From Gammaproteobacteria bacterium (GTDB lineage Bacteria; Pseudomonadota; Gammaproteobacteria; Thiotrichales; Thiotrichaceae): a DNA stretch of 64,000 bases. The notes under the pieces are model-generated. The model saw only the letters and a program-made list of their open reading frames with translations, searched no databases and was not told the origin of the DNA. How positions within the stretch are numbered: the stretch's first letter is position 1; every line of letters starts with the position of its first letter. The stretch lies in NCBI GenBank assembly GCA_018822845.1, contig JAHJJD010000003.1:17899-81898 (forward strand). The letters are read 5' to 3'. Shown here one piece after another: positions 25,973 through 37,675 of this stretch. The position numbers were made by a program, and so were the translations under genes.

Positions 25973-26695
25973 TTAATAATGCTCTGCCACCAACCTGTAC
26001 CCCCACAACAAGCCAAGGCTGATGACGACCGCCAGCCCCACCAGCATTGCCGCGATGTAAGCAAACAACACAGGGGCTTTCATCATCATGCTCATGAGCG
26101 ATTCTTCGTAATAGAAAAACCACTGGTGTCCCTCGGGGAAAATCCAGATGTGTAACTGGTAAAATACTTCAGTTGCGCCAAACGACAACACCGCAGCAAG
26201 CACCAGCCCCATCCCCAGCAACCCCAGCAACAACTGTCTTGCGCCAGGCAATGCCTGCCGGTAGTACAACAACACCACAAGCAGGATAAGCCACAGGATC
26301 AGCGCCCCCAAAGATGCCGTTGTGACGGTATCCAGCAAATTGGCCACATCCTGCAAATGCACAACTTCCGCTTCCGTCAGCAGCGTGTTGAGCGGCTGGC
26401 CATTCCGGTCATGGTAGCGCAACGCAGTCAGCCCTTGCCCCTGATGCTGGATACTCTCCACAATGCCATGAAACAGACGCGCCCGTTCTTCCCTCGTAGT
26501 CTGGTCGAAACCTGGCCTGACGGCGTTACGTGGCGCATATTGTGTAATATTGTCTCCCAACCCGGCATAGTCATGCAGCAAGGGGTAAGCGAAATCAACT
26601 TTCGCCAACACCACCCAGCTTAACGCCAGAGAAACCACAAAAGTCAGCAGCAGGAACACCAACCACTGCGCGAAACGCCGAATCGAAGAAATCAT
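25973..26695 (-). CDS. DUF1461-like integral membrane protein
   Basis: A 240-residue protein with four predicted transmembrane helices: one at residues 13-33, then three after about residue 115 separated by a soluble loop. The pattern is one helix, an extracytoplasmic loop with HDYAGLGDNITQYAPRNAV and RARLFHGIV, then a three-helix block. It resembles the DUF1461/TIGR01906 family of unknown role. The start MISSIRRF at 26695 overlaps the stop of the upstream CPBP gene (ATGA). A longer reading to 27004 is only the shadow of that gene. Confidence 0.62.
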   Translation of the reverse strand: MISSIRRFAQWLVFLLLTFVVSLALSWVVLAKVDFAYPLLHDYAGLGDNITQYAPRNAVRPGFDQTTREERARLFHGIVESIQHQGQGLTALRYHDRNGQPLNTLLTEAEVVHLQDVANLLDTVTTASLGALILWLILLVVLLYYRQALPGARQLLLGLLGMGLVLAAVLSFGATEVFYQLHIWIFPEGHQWFFYYEESLMSMMMKAPVLFAYIAAMLVGLAVVISLGLLWGYRLVAEHY

Positions 26696-27537
26696 GGCCA
26701 CCACTGTTGGGGTAATCCTCTGGTCTGGATAAGAGCGGCCATATCCATGCTGAAGGCAATCGACACATGCACCAACACGCCACCCCAAATCGTGCGGGTG
26801 CGCAACGCAAGCACCCCCAGAAACAGGCCGAACAGGATAGCGCCGGTCGCTTCCAGCCACGGCTTGGTGAAATGGATCATCAGGTAAGGCACGATCATCA
26901 CAAAAATGGCATTGACGCCAAACGCTGGCCGACAGGCTTGTATGATAAAACCGCGAAAGAAAAATTCCACACACACAAACTGTGACAGGTACAGCATTTC
27001 CCACATCAGCAGGTCGGCCCAGCTACGGTTTGCCAGCCGATAAAACGGGTAATGGGTAGAAAAGTCATGACGAAAACTGACCATCACCACAAAGCAAAGG
27101 ATGGGAGCCGCCAACAGCAGATACCACCCGGCGTGCTTGCGCAGCTTGCCGATCCCCAAGCCGTAATTCGCCAGCGATTCGTGGAACACCGTTTTAATCA
27201 CCAGCACCGGGATGAGGATGAAACAGACAATATGCCACCCGCTCCACCAGGCTTCGCCCAACAACATAAAAAAGGGCTGCTGGCGGAATTGCTGCATGGC
27301 TGCTGGCGGGTTATCCGCCGTTGCCGCAAACCACCACTCCAACGCTGCCTGATAGCTTGTCGCATATTTCAGGTAATTCAGCATCAGCAAGCAAACAGCA
27401 ATGACCATCAGCGCCATGGCCGGGCGAATATCCCATTGCGTGGCTGACCGGGGCGAACTGCTGTCAAGCGACTCCTGATGGATGTCCTGCAACACGCTCA
27501 GGAAGCGTTTGGGGTGAAACCCCGCTAATTGTTTCAT
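26692..27537 (-). CDS. CPBP-family intramembrane metalloprotease (CAAX-like)
   Basis: A 281-residue polytopic protein. The CPBP/Abi motifs are visible: CVEFFFRGFII (motif 1, ExxxR form), PYLMIHFTKPWLEATGAILFG (motif 2 with catalytic His), and GGVLVHVSIAFSMD (motif 3). Members cleave membrane proteins or prenylated peptides, and some confer bacteriocin immunity. The N-terminal 40 residues are soluble. Its stop overlaps the DUF1461-like gene, implying a two-gene unit. Confidence 0.82.
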   Translation of the reverse strand: MKQLAGFHPKRFLSVLQDIHQESLDSSSPRSATQWDIRPAMALMVIAVCLLMLNYLKYATSYQAALEWWFAATADNPPAAMQQFRQQPFFMLLGEAWWSGWHIVCFILIPVLVIKTVFHESLANYGLGIGKLRKHAGWYLLLAAPILCFVVMVSFRHDFSTHYPFYRLANRSWADLLMWEMLYLSQFVCVEFFFRGFIIQACRPAFGVNAIFVMIVPYLMIHFTKPWLEATGAILFGLFLGVLALRTRTIWGGVLVHVSIAFSMDMAALIQTRGLPQQWWP

Positions 27538-27567
27538 GCTAGTCTGGAATCGCTATCGGGTCGGGTT

Positions 27568-29418
27568 TTACTTTTCCAACTGCGTTACGTCACGCACCGC
27601 ACCACGGGAGGCGGAGGTGGTCATGGCAGCATAGGCTTTCAGCGCGGCGCTCACCACACGATCGCGGTTGACCGGTTTCCAGCCAGCACTGCCCTTGGCG
27701 TCCATCATTTCACGGCGTGCCGCCAGCTCTGCATCGCTGATGCGCACATTGATGGTACGGTTGGGGATGTCGATGTCGATCATGTCGCCCTCCTGTACCA
27801 GACCGATGGCACCGCCTTCCGCCGCTTCCGGGGAAACGTGGCCGATGGAAAGGCCAGAGGTGCCACCGGAAAAACGTCCGTCAGTGATCAACGCGCAGGC
27901 TTTACCCAAGCCCTTGGACTTGATGTAGGAAGTCGGGTAGAGCATTTCCTGCATACCGGGGCCGCCGCGCGGGCCTTCGTAGCGGATCAGTACGATGTCG
28001 CCTGCCACGATTTTGTCACCGAGGATACCTTCCACTGCCGCGTCCTGTGATTCGAAAATACGTGCAGGGCCGGAGAATTTGAGGATGCTTTCGTCCACAC
28101 CAGCGGTTTTGACCACGCAGCCATCCAGCGCGATATTGCCGAACAGTACTGCCAAGCCGCCTTCGGTGCTGTAAGCGTGCGCTCTGTCGCGGATACAGCC
28201 ATTTTCGCGGTCAAGGTCGAGCGAATCCCAACGCTTGCTTTGGCTGAAAGCGACTTGTGTCGGCACATTGCCAGGGCCTGCGCGGAAGAATTCGTGGCGT
28301 TTGGCATCGTCGGTCAGGCGTATGTCCCACAGTGACAGCGCTTCTGCCATGTTGCTGGCGTGGACAGTGCCAGCTTCGCGGTTGAGCAGCCCGGCGCGGT
28401 CGAGTTCACCGAGGATCGCCATCACGCCGCCCGCACGGTGTACGTCTTCCATGTGGTAAAGCTGGGTGGAAGGCGCAACCTTGCACAACTGTGGCACCTT
28501 GCGGCTCAGCCGGTCGATGTCGTTCATGGTGAAGGCCACGCCTGCCTCCTGTGCCGCCGCCAGCAGGTGCAGGATGGTATTGGTGGAACCACCCATGGCA
28601 ATGTCCAGACACATGGCATTTTCAAAGGCAGCGAAACTGGCGATGGAACGTGGCAGCACGGATTCATCATCCTGCTCATAGTAACGTTTCGCCAGACCCA
28701 CGATGATACGCCCCGCTTCCAGGAACAAGCGCTTGCGGTCGGCATGGGTCGCCAGCGTGGAACCATTGCCCGGCAGGCTCAAACCCAACGCTTCGGTCAG
28801 GCAGTTCATCGAGTTGGCAGTGAACATGCCGGAACAGGAACCGCAGGTCGGGCAGGCGGAACGCTCCATGGTTTCCACATCTGCATCGCTTTCCTTGGGG
28901 TTGGCGGCGGACACCATTGCATCAACCAGATCCAGATGCACCACCTTGCCCTGGATTACCGCCTTGCCCGACTCCATCGGCCCGCCGGAAACGAAAATGG
29001 TGGGAATGTTCAGGCGCAGCGCTGCATTCAGCATCCCCGGCGTGATCTTGTCACAATTGGAAATGCACACCAGCGCGTCGGCGCAATGCGCGTTGACCAT
29101 GTATTCCACCGCATCGGCGATCAGCTCGCGCGACGGCAGCGAATACAGCATCCCGCCGTGGCCCATGGCGATGCCATCATCCACCGCGATGGTGTTGAAT
29201 TCCTTGGCCACACCCCCGGCAGCTTCGATTTCGCGCGCCACCAGTTGCCCCAGGTCTTTCAGGTGCACATGACCGGGCACGAACTGGGTGAATGAATTGG
29301 CGATGGCGATGATGGGTTTCTGGAAATCCTCATCCTTCATACCGGTGGCACGCCACAGGGAACGTGCGCCAGCCATGTTGCGGCCTGCGGTCGAGGTGCG
29401 GGAACGGTAAACGGGCAT
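27568..29418 (-). CDS. ilvD: Dihydroxy-acid dehydratase
   Basis: Fe-S enzyme of valine, leucine and isoleucine synthesis that makes 2-oxoacids from dihydroxyacids, 616 residues. Cluster and active-site motifs: [20 protein letters not shown], then [18 protein letters not shown], and [12 protein letters not shown]. The C-terminal motif [21 protein letters not shown] is present. The start [20 protein letters not shown] at 29418 is standard and has AGGAG upstream; an in-frame ATG at 29475 would add 19 residues and is rejected. It stands alone, without other ilv genes. Confidence 0.97.
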   Translation of the reverse strand: MPVYRSRTSTAGRNMAGARSLWRATGMKDEDFQKPIIAIANSFTQFVPGHVHLKDLGQLVAREIEAAGGVAKEFNTIAVDDGIAMGHGGMLYSLPSRELIADAVEYMVNAHCADALVCISNCDKITPGMLNAALRLNIPTIFVSGGPMESGKAVIQGKVVHLDLVDAMVSAANPKESDADVETMERSACPTCGSCSGMFTANSMNCLTEALGLSLPGNGSTLATHADRKRLFLEAGRIIVGLAKRYYEQDDESVLPRSIASFAAFENAMCLDIAMGGSTNTILHLLAAAQEAGVAFTMNDIDRLSRKVPQLCKVAPSTQLYHMEDVHRAGGVMAILGELDRAGLLNREAGTVHASNMAEALSLWDIRLTDDAKRHEFFRAGPGNVPTQVAFSQSKRWDSLDLDRENGCIRDRAHAYSTEGGLAVLFGNIALDGCVVKTAGVDESILKFSGPARIFESQDAAVEGILGDKIVAGDIVLIRYEGPRGGPGMQEMLYPTSYIKSKGLGKACALITDGRFSGGTSGLSIGHVSPEAAEGGAIGLVQEGDMIDIDIPNRTINVRISDAELAARREMMDAKGSAGWKPVNRDRVVSAALKAYAAMTTSASRGAVRDVTQLEK

Positions 29419-29567
29419 GGTAAGCTCCTGAACGAAATTCTGTGCAAAGCGGTATTCTAACGCCGGAATTGCCATGTGTCATAATGTGCTGTGGTACATT
29501 GTGCTATCAGAGCTTATTAGTGGCTTTTGTATTACTCTGTTTATTAAAGATGGCAAGAGAACGGTTT

Positions 29568-30113
29568 ATGAGTATTCCTGTTTTCCTCAGTTATCCCAGA
29601 CCCCATGTATCCCGCCAAACAAAGTTCATCACCTCGGTGCAGGAATACCTGCGTATACGCGGACTTGAGCCACGTACACTTGGCGTCACTGACTATGATA
29701 TGGATTCACCGCTGAAGGCCATTCGGCGTTTGATGCTTGAATCGAACGGCATGATCACCATTGCGTTCCGCCGTTTGCATATTTCTACCGGAGCAAGCAA
29801 ATACGGCACTGATATGCCAGACACCACCCCAACACCTGTGCAAGACACCTGGCTTACCAGCCCATGGTGTCAGATCGAACCGGCAATGGCTTATCAGCTC
29901 GGCTTGCCAGTATTGGTGTTACGGGAAAAAGGGGTATTGGCGGAAGGGATTCTGGAAAAAGGAATAGTGGGAACCTACATGCCTGAATTCTCACTGGATG
30001 ACAATCCGGATATGTACCTGAAATCACTGGAATGGAGTTCCCTGATCGGAAAATGGGAGGGTTATGTTCGCTCAGTGGTCGACACCAAGGGTAGCCCGCC
30101 AAAGTTATACTGA
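29568..30113 (+). CDS. TIR-like / nucleotide-hydrolase-fold solo protein (tentative)
   Basis: A 181-residue cytosolic protein starting MSIPVFLSYPRPHVSRQTKF. The opening hydrophobic strand followed by SYP, the segment PLKAIRRLMLESNGMITIAFRR, and WCQIEPAMAYQLGLPVLVLRE resemble the beta1, middle strand and catalytic-Glu helix of TIR and deoxyribosyltransferase-like folds. The Glu of WCQIE would be the NADase or glycosidase residue. No partner (STAND, ThsA, Argonaute) is adjacent. AAGAG precedes the ATG at 29568, chosen over upstream ATG at 29442, which adds a cysteine-rich stretch that does not belong to the fold. The family call is uncertain. Confidence 0.5.
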   Translation: MSIPVFLSYPRPHVSRQTKFITSVQEYLRIRGLEPRTLGVTDYDMDSPLKAIRRLMLESNGMITIAFRRLHISTGASKYGTDMPDTTPTPVQDTWLTSPWCQIEPAMAYQLGLPVLVLREKGVLAEGILEKGIVGTYMPEFSLDDNPDMYLKSLEWSSLIGKWEGYVRSVVDTKGSPPKLY

Positions 30114-30190
30114 ATACTTACGAAAGTGATATAGCCCACCACCCCAATCCGCACTAATATGGTGCGAAATTATGATGGGTATGGCTTAAG

Positions 30191-30748
30191 ATGGTGCAAA
30201 TACTAAAAGGCTACTTCGCCAAAATGAAAGGCGGTGGCAATGCTTCCCCGCATCCAATCCACTGGCGCAATGCCCTGTGTTCCTGGCTGGGCGGCTTCAT
30301 CGGCATCGCGCTGCTCGGCTGGCTGGGTGGAACCGACAATCTTGCCGACCAGGATCAGCTGTTCCTGATCGGCTCGTTTGGCGCAACTGCGGTGCTGTTG
30401 TATGGCTCGCCTTCCGCGCCGTTTTCCCAGCCGAATCATGTGCTCGGTGGGCATTTCCTGTCAGCCGTGGTCGGTGTCACCGTCTACCTGCTCATGCCGG
30501 AACCAGTCTGGCTGTCATCGGCGCTGGCGGTTTCTTTCGCCATCCTGCTCATGTACCTGAGCAAAACAACCCACCCACCGGGCGGGGCAACTGCGCTGAT
30601 TGCGGTCATCGGCAGCGACAAGGTTCATGCGCTGGGTTACTGGTATGTGATTGACCCGGTGATGGAGGGTATACTGCTGATGGTGCTGGTCGCCTTGGTG
30701 ATGAACAATCTTTCACCGCTGCGCCGCTATCCCAACTACTGGTGGTAA
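30191..30748 (+). CDS. HPP-family membrane protein
   Basis: A 185-residue inner-membrane protein with about four or five helices. The naming motif [13 protein letters not shown] is at about residue 138, and [35 protein letters not shown] is typical of the family. HPP proteins are proposed to transport nitrite in some organisms, but the substrate here is not known. It is 10 bp from yidD on the same strand. Confidence 0.88.
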   Translation: MVQILKGYFAKMKGGGNASPHPIHWRNALCSWLGGFIGIALLGWLGGTDNLADQDQLFLIGSFGATAVLLYGSPSAPFSQPNHVLGGHFLSAVVGVTVYLLMPEPVWLSSALAVSFAILLMYLSKTTHPPGGATALIAVIGSDKVHALGYWYVIDPVMEGILLMVLVALVMNNLSPLRRYPNYWW

Positions 30749-30758
30749 CATACTCCGC

Positions 30759-31022
30759 ATGAAACGCCTGCTCATTCTCATCATCCGTGGCTACCAGCTA
30801 TTCATCAGCCCCATGCTGGGCAGCAATTGCCGTTTCTACCCCACCTGTTCGCACTACGCGCAGGAAGCGGTTGAAAAACACGGCGCGCTGAAAGGAAGCT
30901 GGCTTGCCATCCGCCGCATCGGGCGCTGCAATCCGTGGCACGAAGGCGGCGTCGATCTGGTGCCGGAACCACCGGCTAAATCTTCCTGCTCGGGCTGCTC
31001 TGGCTGCGGCAAACAGGACTGA
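30759..31022 (+). CDS. yidD: Membrane protein insertion efficiency factor YidD
   Basis: Small amphipathic membrane-associated protein that aids YidC-dependent insertion, 87 residues. Diagnostic sequence: [28 protein letters not shown] and [17 protein letters not shown]. The tail is cysteine-rich ([11 protein letters not shown]), longer than usual and possibly metal-binding. It is away from its usual rnpA-yidC neighbours. Its TGA directly abuts the thpR stop, forming TGATCA. Confidence 0.95.
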   Translation: MKRLLILIIRGYQLFISPMLGSNCRFYPTCSHYAQEAVEKHGALKGSWLAIRRIGRCNPWHEGGVDLVPEPPAKSSCSGCSGCGKQD

Positions 31023-31550
31023 TCAGCCCAGCGGAAACTCCCCGATGCTTGCGTAATACACGCCCCCGGCTGGCAACGGGCGGGATTCCAGCAAATGAAA
31101 CGACCTTGCCTGCCAGGTCAGCGGCTCAATAGCGGCAGCCTGCGGTGACTGCACCACCTTGCGGCGCAAGGTGACATGCGGCGTATAGGTGGAAGCAGCA
31201 TCACCCGCTGAACCACAGTTTCGGCTTACCCCGGCACAAGCTGCGGCCAGCCCGGCCAGTGCTTGCGGCACTGCGGAACAACCCGCCCACGCCACTCCCG
31301 CCCGCCGGAACCAACCCAGCCGGTCGATTTGCAGGCTGAACGTTTCGCCCTGTATTTGCTGCGCCTGTTCCAGCAGGCAATCCACCACTTCGGTGTCGCC
31401 AACGAAATGCAGGGTAATGTGCAGGTTGGCGGCAGGAACTGGCTGCCCACGCGGCAATGCAGGGTTGTGCTGCATTGCCGCCAGTTGCTTGCGCAAGGCA
31501 TCATCCGGCCACAGACCGAAGAAAACGCGGCGGGGTTTGTTATTCCCCAT
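31023..31550 (-). CDS. thpR: RNA 2',3'-cyclic phosphodiesterase
   Basis: 2H phosphoesterase (LigT/ThpR), 175 residues. The two catalytic HxTx motifs are HITLHF near residue 44 and HVTLRRK near residue 125. It opens or ligates 2',3'-cyclic phosphates in RNA; the in vivo role is unclear. It overlaps the 3' end of glgP by 11 bp and so is the last gene of the glycogen operon. Confidence 0.9.
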   Translation of the reverse strand: MGNNKPRRVFFGLWPDDALRKQLAAMQHNPALPRGQPVPAANLHITLHFVGDTEVVDCLLEQAQQIQGETFSLQIDRLGWFRRAGVAWAGCSAVPQALAGLAAACAGVSRNCGSAGDAASTYTPHVTLRRKVVQSPQAAAIEPLTWQARSFHLLESRPLPAGGVYYASIGEFPLG

Positions 31551-34038
31551 TCGCCCCCGGTTTCAGCTTCCAGATGTCGCGGTTGTACTCTTCCATCGTG
31601 CGATCGGTGGAGAAGAACCCGCTGGAAGCCGTATTCAGGATACTCATGCGCGTCCACGCCGCCTGATCCTGCCATGCCAGCGAGACCTGTTCCTGCGCAT
31701 CCACATAGCTGCGGAAATCGGCCAGCGTCATCCATGGGTCGTGCGGGCTGAGCAGCGCATCCAGCACCATGTCGAAAATGCCCGGTTCACTCATGTTGAA
31801 ATGCCCGCTGCGCAGCCAGTCAATCACACCCTGCAAGTCGTCGTCACGTTCCATGTAGGTCCACGGGCGGTAATCGCGGCGCAACTCGGCCACATCCGCA
31901 TCGCGCAAACCAAACAGGAAGAAGTTTTCCTCACCCACCGCTTCGAGGATTTCGATATTGGCACCGTCGTAAGTGCCGATGGTCAGCGCACCGTTCATCA
32001 TGAATTTCATGTTGCCGGTGCCGGATGCCTCCTTGCCTGCCGTGGAAATCTGCTCGGAAAGGTCAGCCGCCGGGGCGATGATTTCCATGCTGGAAACCCG
32101 GTAGTTGGGGATGAAAGCGACTTTCAGGCGACCATTGACTTCCGGGTCGGTATTGACCACTTCGGCCACACTGTTGATCAGCTTGATGATGCGCTTGGCC
32201 ATGGCGTAACCCGGTGCCGCCTTGCCGCCAATCAGCACGCAACGGTCGGCCCAGTTTTCCAGCCGCCCCTGTTTGATGCGGCGGTAAAGATGGATGACGT
32301 GCAGAATGTTAAGCAACTGGCGCTTGTACTCGTGGATGCGTTTCACCTGCACATCGAACAGTGCCGACGGGTTGAAATCAACGTCACATTCCTTTTTCAC
32401 CAGATCTGCCAGACGCTGCTTGTTGGCCAGTTTGACCGCTCGCCATTGTGCATGAAAAGCGCTGTGTTCCGGTGCGGCCAACGGCTTGAGTTTTTCCAGT
32501 TGGGCAAGGTCACGAATCCAGCCTTCGCCGATATTCTCGCTGATCAGCGCCGTCATGCCCTGGTTGGCGTGCGCAACCCAGCGGCGCGGCGTCACGCCAT
32601 TGGTCTTGTTGTTGAACTTTTCCGGCCACAATTCGTAGAAATCACGGAACAAACCGTCGACCAGCAACTGTGAATGCAGCGCTGCCACCCCGTTGACAGA
32701 GAAACTGCCAACAATCGCCAGCCACGCCATGCGCACCTGCTTGACGCCACCTTCCTCAATAATCGACATGCGGCGCTGACGCCCGGTGTCACCCGGCCAC
32801 TTCATGGAAACCTCACGCAGGAAACGTGCATTGATTTCGTAAATGATTTCCAGCAGGCGTGGCAGCAGCTTGGCAAACAACGGCACTGACCAGCGCTCCA
32901 ACGCTTCCGGCAACAGCGTATGGTTGGTGTAAGCCATGCAGTTGCGGGTGATATTCCATGCATCATCCCACTCCAGCCCTTTAGTGTCGACCAGAATGCG
33001 CATCAGCTCCGCGACTGCTATGGTCGGGTGGGTATCGTTCATCTGGAACACATGTTCGGCGGCAAACTTGCTGTAATCATGGTTGCCTTGCCGTTCCCAC
33101 AGGCGGATGGCATCCTTGAGGCTGGCGGAAGCGAGGAAATACTGCTGGCGCAGGCGCAGTTCCTTGCCGTTTTCGCTGCTGTCGTTGGGGTATAGCACCA
33201 TGGAAATGTGCTCGGCGTGGTTTTTCGCCTCCACGGCTTCGGTGTAACTGCCTGCATTGAATTCATCGAGATTGAATTCATCGGTAGCGGTCGATTTCCA
33301 CAAGCGCAAGGTGTTGACGGTCTTGTTCCGGTAACCCGAAATCGGCATGTCGAACGGGATCGCCAGAACATCGTTGCTACCAACCCAGCGAACCTTCGGC
33401 TTGCCATCGTCATCGATGTAATGTTCGGTATGCCCGCCGAACTGTACGCGCTGGCTGTATTCAGGGCGCTCCAGCTCCCACGGATTGCCATCACGCAACC
33501 AGTGATCCGGCTCTTCCATCTGATAGCCATCATTGATGTGCTGACGGAACATGCCGTACTCATAGCGGATGCCATAGCCAACCACCGGCAAACCGAGTGT
33601 TGCACAACTATCCATGAAACAGGCAGCCAGCCGCCCCAGACCGCCATTGCCCAAACCGGCATCCGGCTCCTGTGAGGAAACCTCTTCCATGCTGGTGCAG
33701 TAATCAAGCAGCGCCTGTTGGGTTTCGTTGCAGATCCCCATGTTCAGCAGGTTATTGCCCAGCGAACGTCCGATCAGGAATTCCAGCGACATGTAGTAAG
33801 CACGACGCTTGCCCGGTTGCAGATACTCGCCCCAAGTGCTGCGCCAGTCCACCATCAGGCGGTCGCGCAAGGTGTAAGCCAGTGCCTCGTACATGTACAC
33901 CTGCGGGCAGCCCTGGAAACGCCCCAGATAGTAAGAGAGATAACGCTGGAAATCGCTACCGAGCGCTTCCGCATCATTCGGCAGCGGATCCAGCGGAACT
34001 GCCACGTATGGGGCAAGATTGGACAGGTGCTTAGTCAT
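31540..34038 (-). CDS. glgP: Glycogen phosphorylase
   Basis: GT35 enzyme releasing glucose-1-phosphate from glycogen, 832 residues. PLP is held by K678 in [20 protein letters not shown]. Other landmarks: [32 protein letters not shown] and [26 protein letters not shown] precedes the ATG. The start overlaps the glgA stop by 4 bp. With malQ and the branching enzyme it supports a full synthesis and breakdown cycle. Confidence 0.97.
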   Translation of the reverse strand: MTKHLSNLAPYVAVPLDPLPNDAEALGSDFQRYLSYYLGRFQGCPQVYMYEALAYTLRDRLMVDWRSTWGEYLQPGKRRAYYMSLEFLIGRSLGNNLLNMGICNETQQALLDYCTSMEEVSSQEPDAGLGNGGLGRLAACFMDSCATLGLPVVGYGIRYEYGMFRQHINDGYQMEEPDHWLRDGNPWELERPEYSQRVQFGGHTEHYIDDDGKPKVRWVGSNDVLAIPFDMPISGYRNKTVNTLRLWKSTATDEFNLDEFNAGSYTEAVEAKNHAEHISMVLYPNDSSENGKELRLRQQYFLASASLKDAIRLWERQGNHDYSKFAAEHVFQMNDTHPTIAVAELMRILVDTKGLEWDDAWNITRNCMAYTNHTLLPEALERWSVPLFAKLLPRLLEIIYEINARFLREVSMKWPGDTGRQRRMSIIEEGGVKQVRMAWLAIVGSFSVNGVAALHSQLLVDGLFRDFYELWPEKFNNKTNGVTPRRWVAHANQGMTALISENIGEGWIRDLAQLEKLKPLAAPEHSAFHAQWRAVKLANKQRLADLVKKECDVDFNPSALFDVQVKRIHEYKRQLLNILHVIHLYRRIKQGRLENWADRCVLIGGKAAPGYAMAKRIIKLINSVAEVVNTDPEVNGRLKVAFIPNYRVSSMEIIAPAADLSEQISTAGKEASGTGNMKFMMNGALTIGTYDGANIEILEAVGEENFFLFGLRDADVAELRRDYRPWTYMERDDDLQGVIDWLRSGHFNMSEPGIFDMVLDALLSPHDPWMTLADFRSYVDAQEQVSLAWQDQAAWTRMSILNTASSGFFSTDRTMEEYNRDIWKLKPGANGE

Positions 34039-35504
34039 ATTGTCTCTCCCTTATCATATAAGGCCAGGTATTGTCTGGCGCTATTCTCCCAGCCGAAATC
34101 CTGTTGCATCCCGGTTAGCTGCAATTGCTGCCAGATGCGGGGTTGGGCAAAACAGTCAAGTGCCCGCAGGATCGCACCTCTCAGTGCGCTGGTGGTCGGC
34201 TCATAAAATACAAAGCCATTGGCAGTGCGATTTTCCAAATTGGCGGCTGAGGCATCAACCACCGTATCGGCCAGCCCGCCGGTATGGAACACGACTGGCG
34301 GTGTGCCATAACGCAGGCTGTACATCTGGTTCAGGCCACAGGGTTCAAAGCGCGAAGGCATCAGGAACAGGTCGGTTCCCGCTTCCAGCAAATGCGCCAG
34401 TTGCTCGTCATAGCCGATGAAGATGAACACCCTGTCAGGATGTTCCGCCGCCAATTGGCGCAGGCGCTGTTCAAAATAGCCATGCCCCGTGCCAACCAGT
34501 GCAAAGCGTGCATCGGTCTGCGCCAACAGCTCGGGAATGGCATTGAGTATCAGATCCACGCCTTTCTGTTCCACCAGACGACCAACCGTACCCAGCAACG
34601 GGTACGCCAGATGCGAATCGGGGTCTTGCGCGCCCAGACGCTTCAGTAAGGCAGTCTTGTTCAGACGCTTGCCCGGCTCGATTTGTTCAAGTGAATAAAA
34701 GCCTGCCAGACTCGGGTCAGCCGCAGGGTTCCACGCATCCATGTCGATACCGTTGAGGATGCCGCTCAGCTTGTAACTGCGCGAAAGCAGCAAACCATCC
34801 AGCCCGTAACCGAATGCCGGGGTGCAGATTTCCTTCGCATAGGCGGGGCTGACCGTGGTTACGGCATCAGCATACACAATGCCTGCTTTCAGCATGGAAA
34901 AGCCGCCGTAAAATTCCGCCCCTTCTGCCGACCACCAGTAACCCGGCAAATGTAGGCTGACAAAATCAACCGGTGAAAAGTGTCCGCCGTAAGCCAGATT
35001 GTGAATGGTGAAAATCCGTTTGGGTGGCTGTGGCAAGGTATCCAGAAATGCCGGAACCAGCCCGGTCTGCCAGTCGTTGGCATGCACCACGTCCGGAACC
35101 CAGCCCAGTTGCAGGGTATCGCGGGAAAGCTCCAGCACAGAGCGGGCGAACACGGTGAAACGCTCGGCGTTATCCGCCCAGTCGAAACCTTCCGGTTGCA
35201 GGTACGGGTTACCGGGGCGATCAAACAGCTCAGGGCAGTCCAGCACCCACAGCGGAAACGGAAAAGCCGCATGTTCCGCTTGCAGTATCCTGGCCGCATG
35301 GATGCGGTTTGCGCCCTGCAACTCCAGCCAACCCAGAATCCGCACACTTTCCAGCTTGCGCAACAAATCACGGTAGCCCGGCAACAACAGGCGCACATCC
35401 TGCCCAGCCTCATGCAAGGCCAAAGGCAAGCTGTAGGCGACATCACCCAATCCACCCGTTTTGACCAGTGGGTAAGCCTCACTGGCGACAAACAATACTT
35501 TCAT
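34035..35504 (-). CDS. glgA: Glycogen synthase (ADP-glucose)
   Basis: GT5 glucosyltransferase extending alpha-1,4-glucan, 489 residues. The ADP-glucose motif KTGGLGDV is at residues 15-22. Further motifs are [22 protein letters not shown] and the C-terminal [23 protein letters not shown] at 35504 overlaps the glgB stop as TGATG with AAGGG upstream; a GTG two codons earlier is the alternative. Confidence 0.96.
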   Translation of the reverse strand: MKVLFVASEAYPLVKTGGLGDVAYSLPLALHEAGQDVRLLLPGYRDLLRKLESVRILGWLELQGANRIHAARILQAEHAAFPFPLWVLDCPELFDRPGNPYLQPEGFDWADNAERFTVFARSVLELSRDTLQLGWVPDVVHANDWQTGLVPAFLDTLPQPPKRIFTIHNLAYGGHFSPVDFVSLHLPGYWWSAEGAEFYGGFSMLKAGIVYADAVTTVSPAYAKEICTPAFGYGLDGLLLSRSYKLSGILNGIDMDAWNPAADPSLAGFYSLEQIEPGKRLNKTALLKRLGAQDPDSHLAYPLLGTVGRLVEQKGVDLILNAIPELLAQTDARFALVGTGHGYFEQRLRQLAAEHPDRVFIFIGYDEQLAHLLEAGTDLFLMPSRFEPCGLNQMYSLRYGTPPVVFHTGGLADTVVDASAANLENRTANGFVFYEPTTSALRGAILRALDCFAQPRIWQQLQLTGMQQDFGWENSARQYLALYDKGETI

Positions 35505-37675
35505 CAACACCCTTGCAGGAACAAAGCCGCCAGCGGCGGCAAGGTTACTTCCACCGAATGCTCAAATCCCATCCATGCCTGGGATTGCACCGGAATCTCA
35601 CCCGCATTGCCGCAATTGCTGCCTCCGTAATATTCCGAATCGGTATTGAGGATTTCGCGATAATGGTCAGCAGCGGGTACCCCAATACGGTACTGGTAAC
35701 GGGGTACCGGAGTAAAGTTCAACAATATAATCACTTTATCACCCGGCTGCTCGCCATGCCGCACCAGGCTCAACACCGACTGGTCAGAATCGTGGCAATC
35801 GATCCACTGGAATCCACGGCTGTCGAAATCGTAATGGTGCAGGGCGGGCAAATCCCGGTACAAGCGATTCAGGTCGCGCAGCAAGTGGCGGACGCTATCG
35901 TGCGCAGGAAAACTGCACAGCGCCCAGTCCAGCTCGCGTTTCACGTTCCATTCCGACCACTGGCCAAACTCGCTGCCCATGAACAGCAGTTTCTTGCCGG
36001 GATGCGCATAATGCCACGCATAAAACAGCCGCAGGTTGGCAAACGCCTGCCAGTAATCACCCGGCATTTTGTCCAGCATGCTGTGTTTTAAATGCACCAC
36101 TTCGTCATGCGACAGTGGCAGCACGAAGTTTTCCGAATAGGAATAAATCTGGCTGAAGGTCAGCAGGTTGTGGTGGTATTTACGGTGTACCGGGTTCTGC
36201 TCGATGTACTTGAGATTATCATTCATCCAGCCCATGTTCCATTTCATGCTGAAACCGAGGCCGCCAAGCTCCACCGGGCGTGATACCGCAGGCCAGGCGG
36301 TGGACTCTTCCGCAATGGTCAGGATGCCGGGGAAATAACCGTGCACCACCGTATTCATTTCACGCAGGAAAGCAATCGCCTCAATGTTTTCGCGTCCACC
36401 ATACTGGTTGGGCAGCCATTCCCCGGCCTTGCGCGAATAATCCAGATACAGCATGGAAGCGACCGCATCCACCCGCAGGCCGTCGATATGGAATTCCTCA
36501 ATCCAGAACAAGGCGTTGGACAACAGGAAGTTTTTCACCTCATTGCGCCCGAAATCGAAAATCAGCGTACCCCAATCCTGATGCTCGCCCCGGCGCGGGT
36601 CAGCGTGCTCGTACAACGGCTCACCCGTAAAGCGGGCCAGTGCAAAATCATCCTTGGGGAAATGCGCTGGTACCCAGTCCAGCAGCACACCAATACCCGC
36701 CTGATGGCAGGCATCGACGAAGGCACGAAAATCATCCGCCGTGCCATAACGTGCGGTCGGTGCGTAATAGCCGGAAACCTGATACCCCCAGGACTCATCC
36801 AGCGGGTGTTCCGCCACCGGCAGCAATTCGATGTGGGTGTAATTCAAATCCTGCACGTAGGGAATCAGCATTTCCGCCAGTTCCGTCCAGTTATAGAAAC
36901 GCCCGTCCGGATGCTTGCGCCAGGAACCGGGATGCAGCTCGTAAACACTGAGCGGCTGGTGTTGCCAGTCGAATCGCTCACGGGCGCTGATCCAGCCTGC
37001 ATCCTGCCATTGGTGGCGTTCGGCAGGCGGAATGCAGGAAGTCGTTTCCGGGCGCATGAACATCTGTTGTGCATACGGGTCGGTTTTGGTGACGATGCGA
37101 TCGTGGCGGTTGAGGATTTCGTACTTGTAGGCTTCGCCAGCCTTGAGGCCGGGAATGAACAGCTCCCACACTCCGGTTTCCCCGCGCGTGCGCATTGGGT
37201 GACGGCGACCATCCCATGCATTGAAATCACCAATCACGCTCACCCGTTGCACGGCAGGAGCCCATACGGCAAACAGGGTTCCATCCACTTCATCAATGCA
37301 AGTCTGGTGAGAACCGAGTACTTTCCATGCATGGTGATGACGACCCTGCCCTAAAAGGTGTAGATCAAGCTCGCCCACCTGGGGGGCGAAGGTGTAGGGA
37401 CAGATGGCATCGTGCCAGTTCCCCGACTGTTTGTCCTGCCAACGAAGGGGAGGATGAGGGTTCGTGGCAGGACTGGTCGGTGAGGGTAGTTCTGCTTCAA
37501 AACAGTCGGTGCCCTGCATGCGTGTCATGTGTCCATGCCCAACCAGCTCAACCGCTTCAGCTGCTGGCATGAAAACACGCAACACCCACAGACCAGACGG
37601 CAGAGGATGCCATCCCAGCCAATCAAACGGGTCATGGTGTCTACCTTGTTGTATTCGACTCAGATTCTCGTTCAT
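35504..37675 (-). CDS. glgB: 1,4-alpha-glucan branching enzyme
   Basis: GH13 enzyme creating alpha-1,6 branches, 723 residues. N-terminal early-set and CBM48 modules precede the barrel. Catalytic features are [19 protein letters not shown] (nucleophile Asp), [11 protein letters not shown] (acid Glu) and [13 protein letters not shown]. The start [17 protein letters not shown] at 37675 has AGGGAC upstream; an ATG at 37783 is inside malQ and unsupported. The gene begins within the last 35 bp of malQ. Near residues 68-81 ([14 protein letters not shown]) a short inverted repeat underlies a divergent, Pro-rich stretch. Confidence 0.95.
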   Translation of the reverse strand: MNENLSRIQQGRHHDPFDWLGWHPLPSGLWVLRVFMPAAEAVELVGHGHMTRMQGTDCFEAELPSPTSPATNPHPPLRWQDKQSGNWHDAICPYTFAPQVGELDLHLLGQGRHHHAWKVLGSHQTCIDEVDGTLFAVWAPAVQRVSVIGDFNAWDGRRHPMRTRGETGVWELFIPGLKAGEAYKYEILNRHDRIVTKTDPYAQQMFMRPETTSCIPPAERHQWQDAGWISARERFDWQHQPLSVYELHPGSWRKHPDGRFYNWTELAEMLIPYVQDLNYTHIELLPVAEHPLDESWGYQVSGYYAPTARYGTADDFRAFVDACHQAGIGVLLDWVPAHFPKDDFALARFTGEPLYEHADPRRGEHQDWGTLIFDFGRNEVKNFLLSNALFWIEEFHIDGLRVDAVASMLYLDYSRKAGEWLPNQYGGRENIEAIAFLREMNTVVHGYFPGILTIAEESTAWPAVSRPVELGGLGFSMKWNMGWMNDNLKYIEQNPVHRKYHHNLLTFSQIYSYSENFVLPLSHDEVVHLKHSMLDKMPGDYWQAFANLRLFYAWHYAHPGKKLLFMGSEFGQWSEWNVKRELDWALCSFPAHDSVRHLLRDLNRLYRDLPALHHYDFDSRGFQWIDCHDSDQSVLSLVRHGEQPGDKVIILLNFTPVPRYQYRIGVPAADHYREILNTDSEYYGGSNCGNAGEIPVQSQAWMGFEHSVEVTLPPLAALFLQGC
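37433..37473. repeat. Short inverted repeat within glgB
   Basis: GTCCTGCCAACGAA (37433-37446) and TTCGTGGCAGGAC (37461-37473) are inverted with one base missing, around a G-rich loop. It encodes a Pro-rich piece of GlgB with only about five residues more than usual, so an insertion is possible but not shown. Confidence 0.45.

Noticed and set aside
25973..27004. 343-residue version of the DUF1461-like protein
   Set aside because: The extra N-terminal part is the antisense-frame shadow of the CPBP gene and is Cys/His/Arg-rich; the start at 26695 is better.
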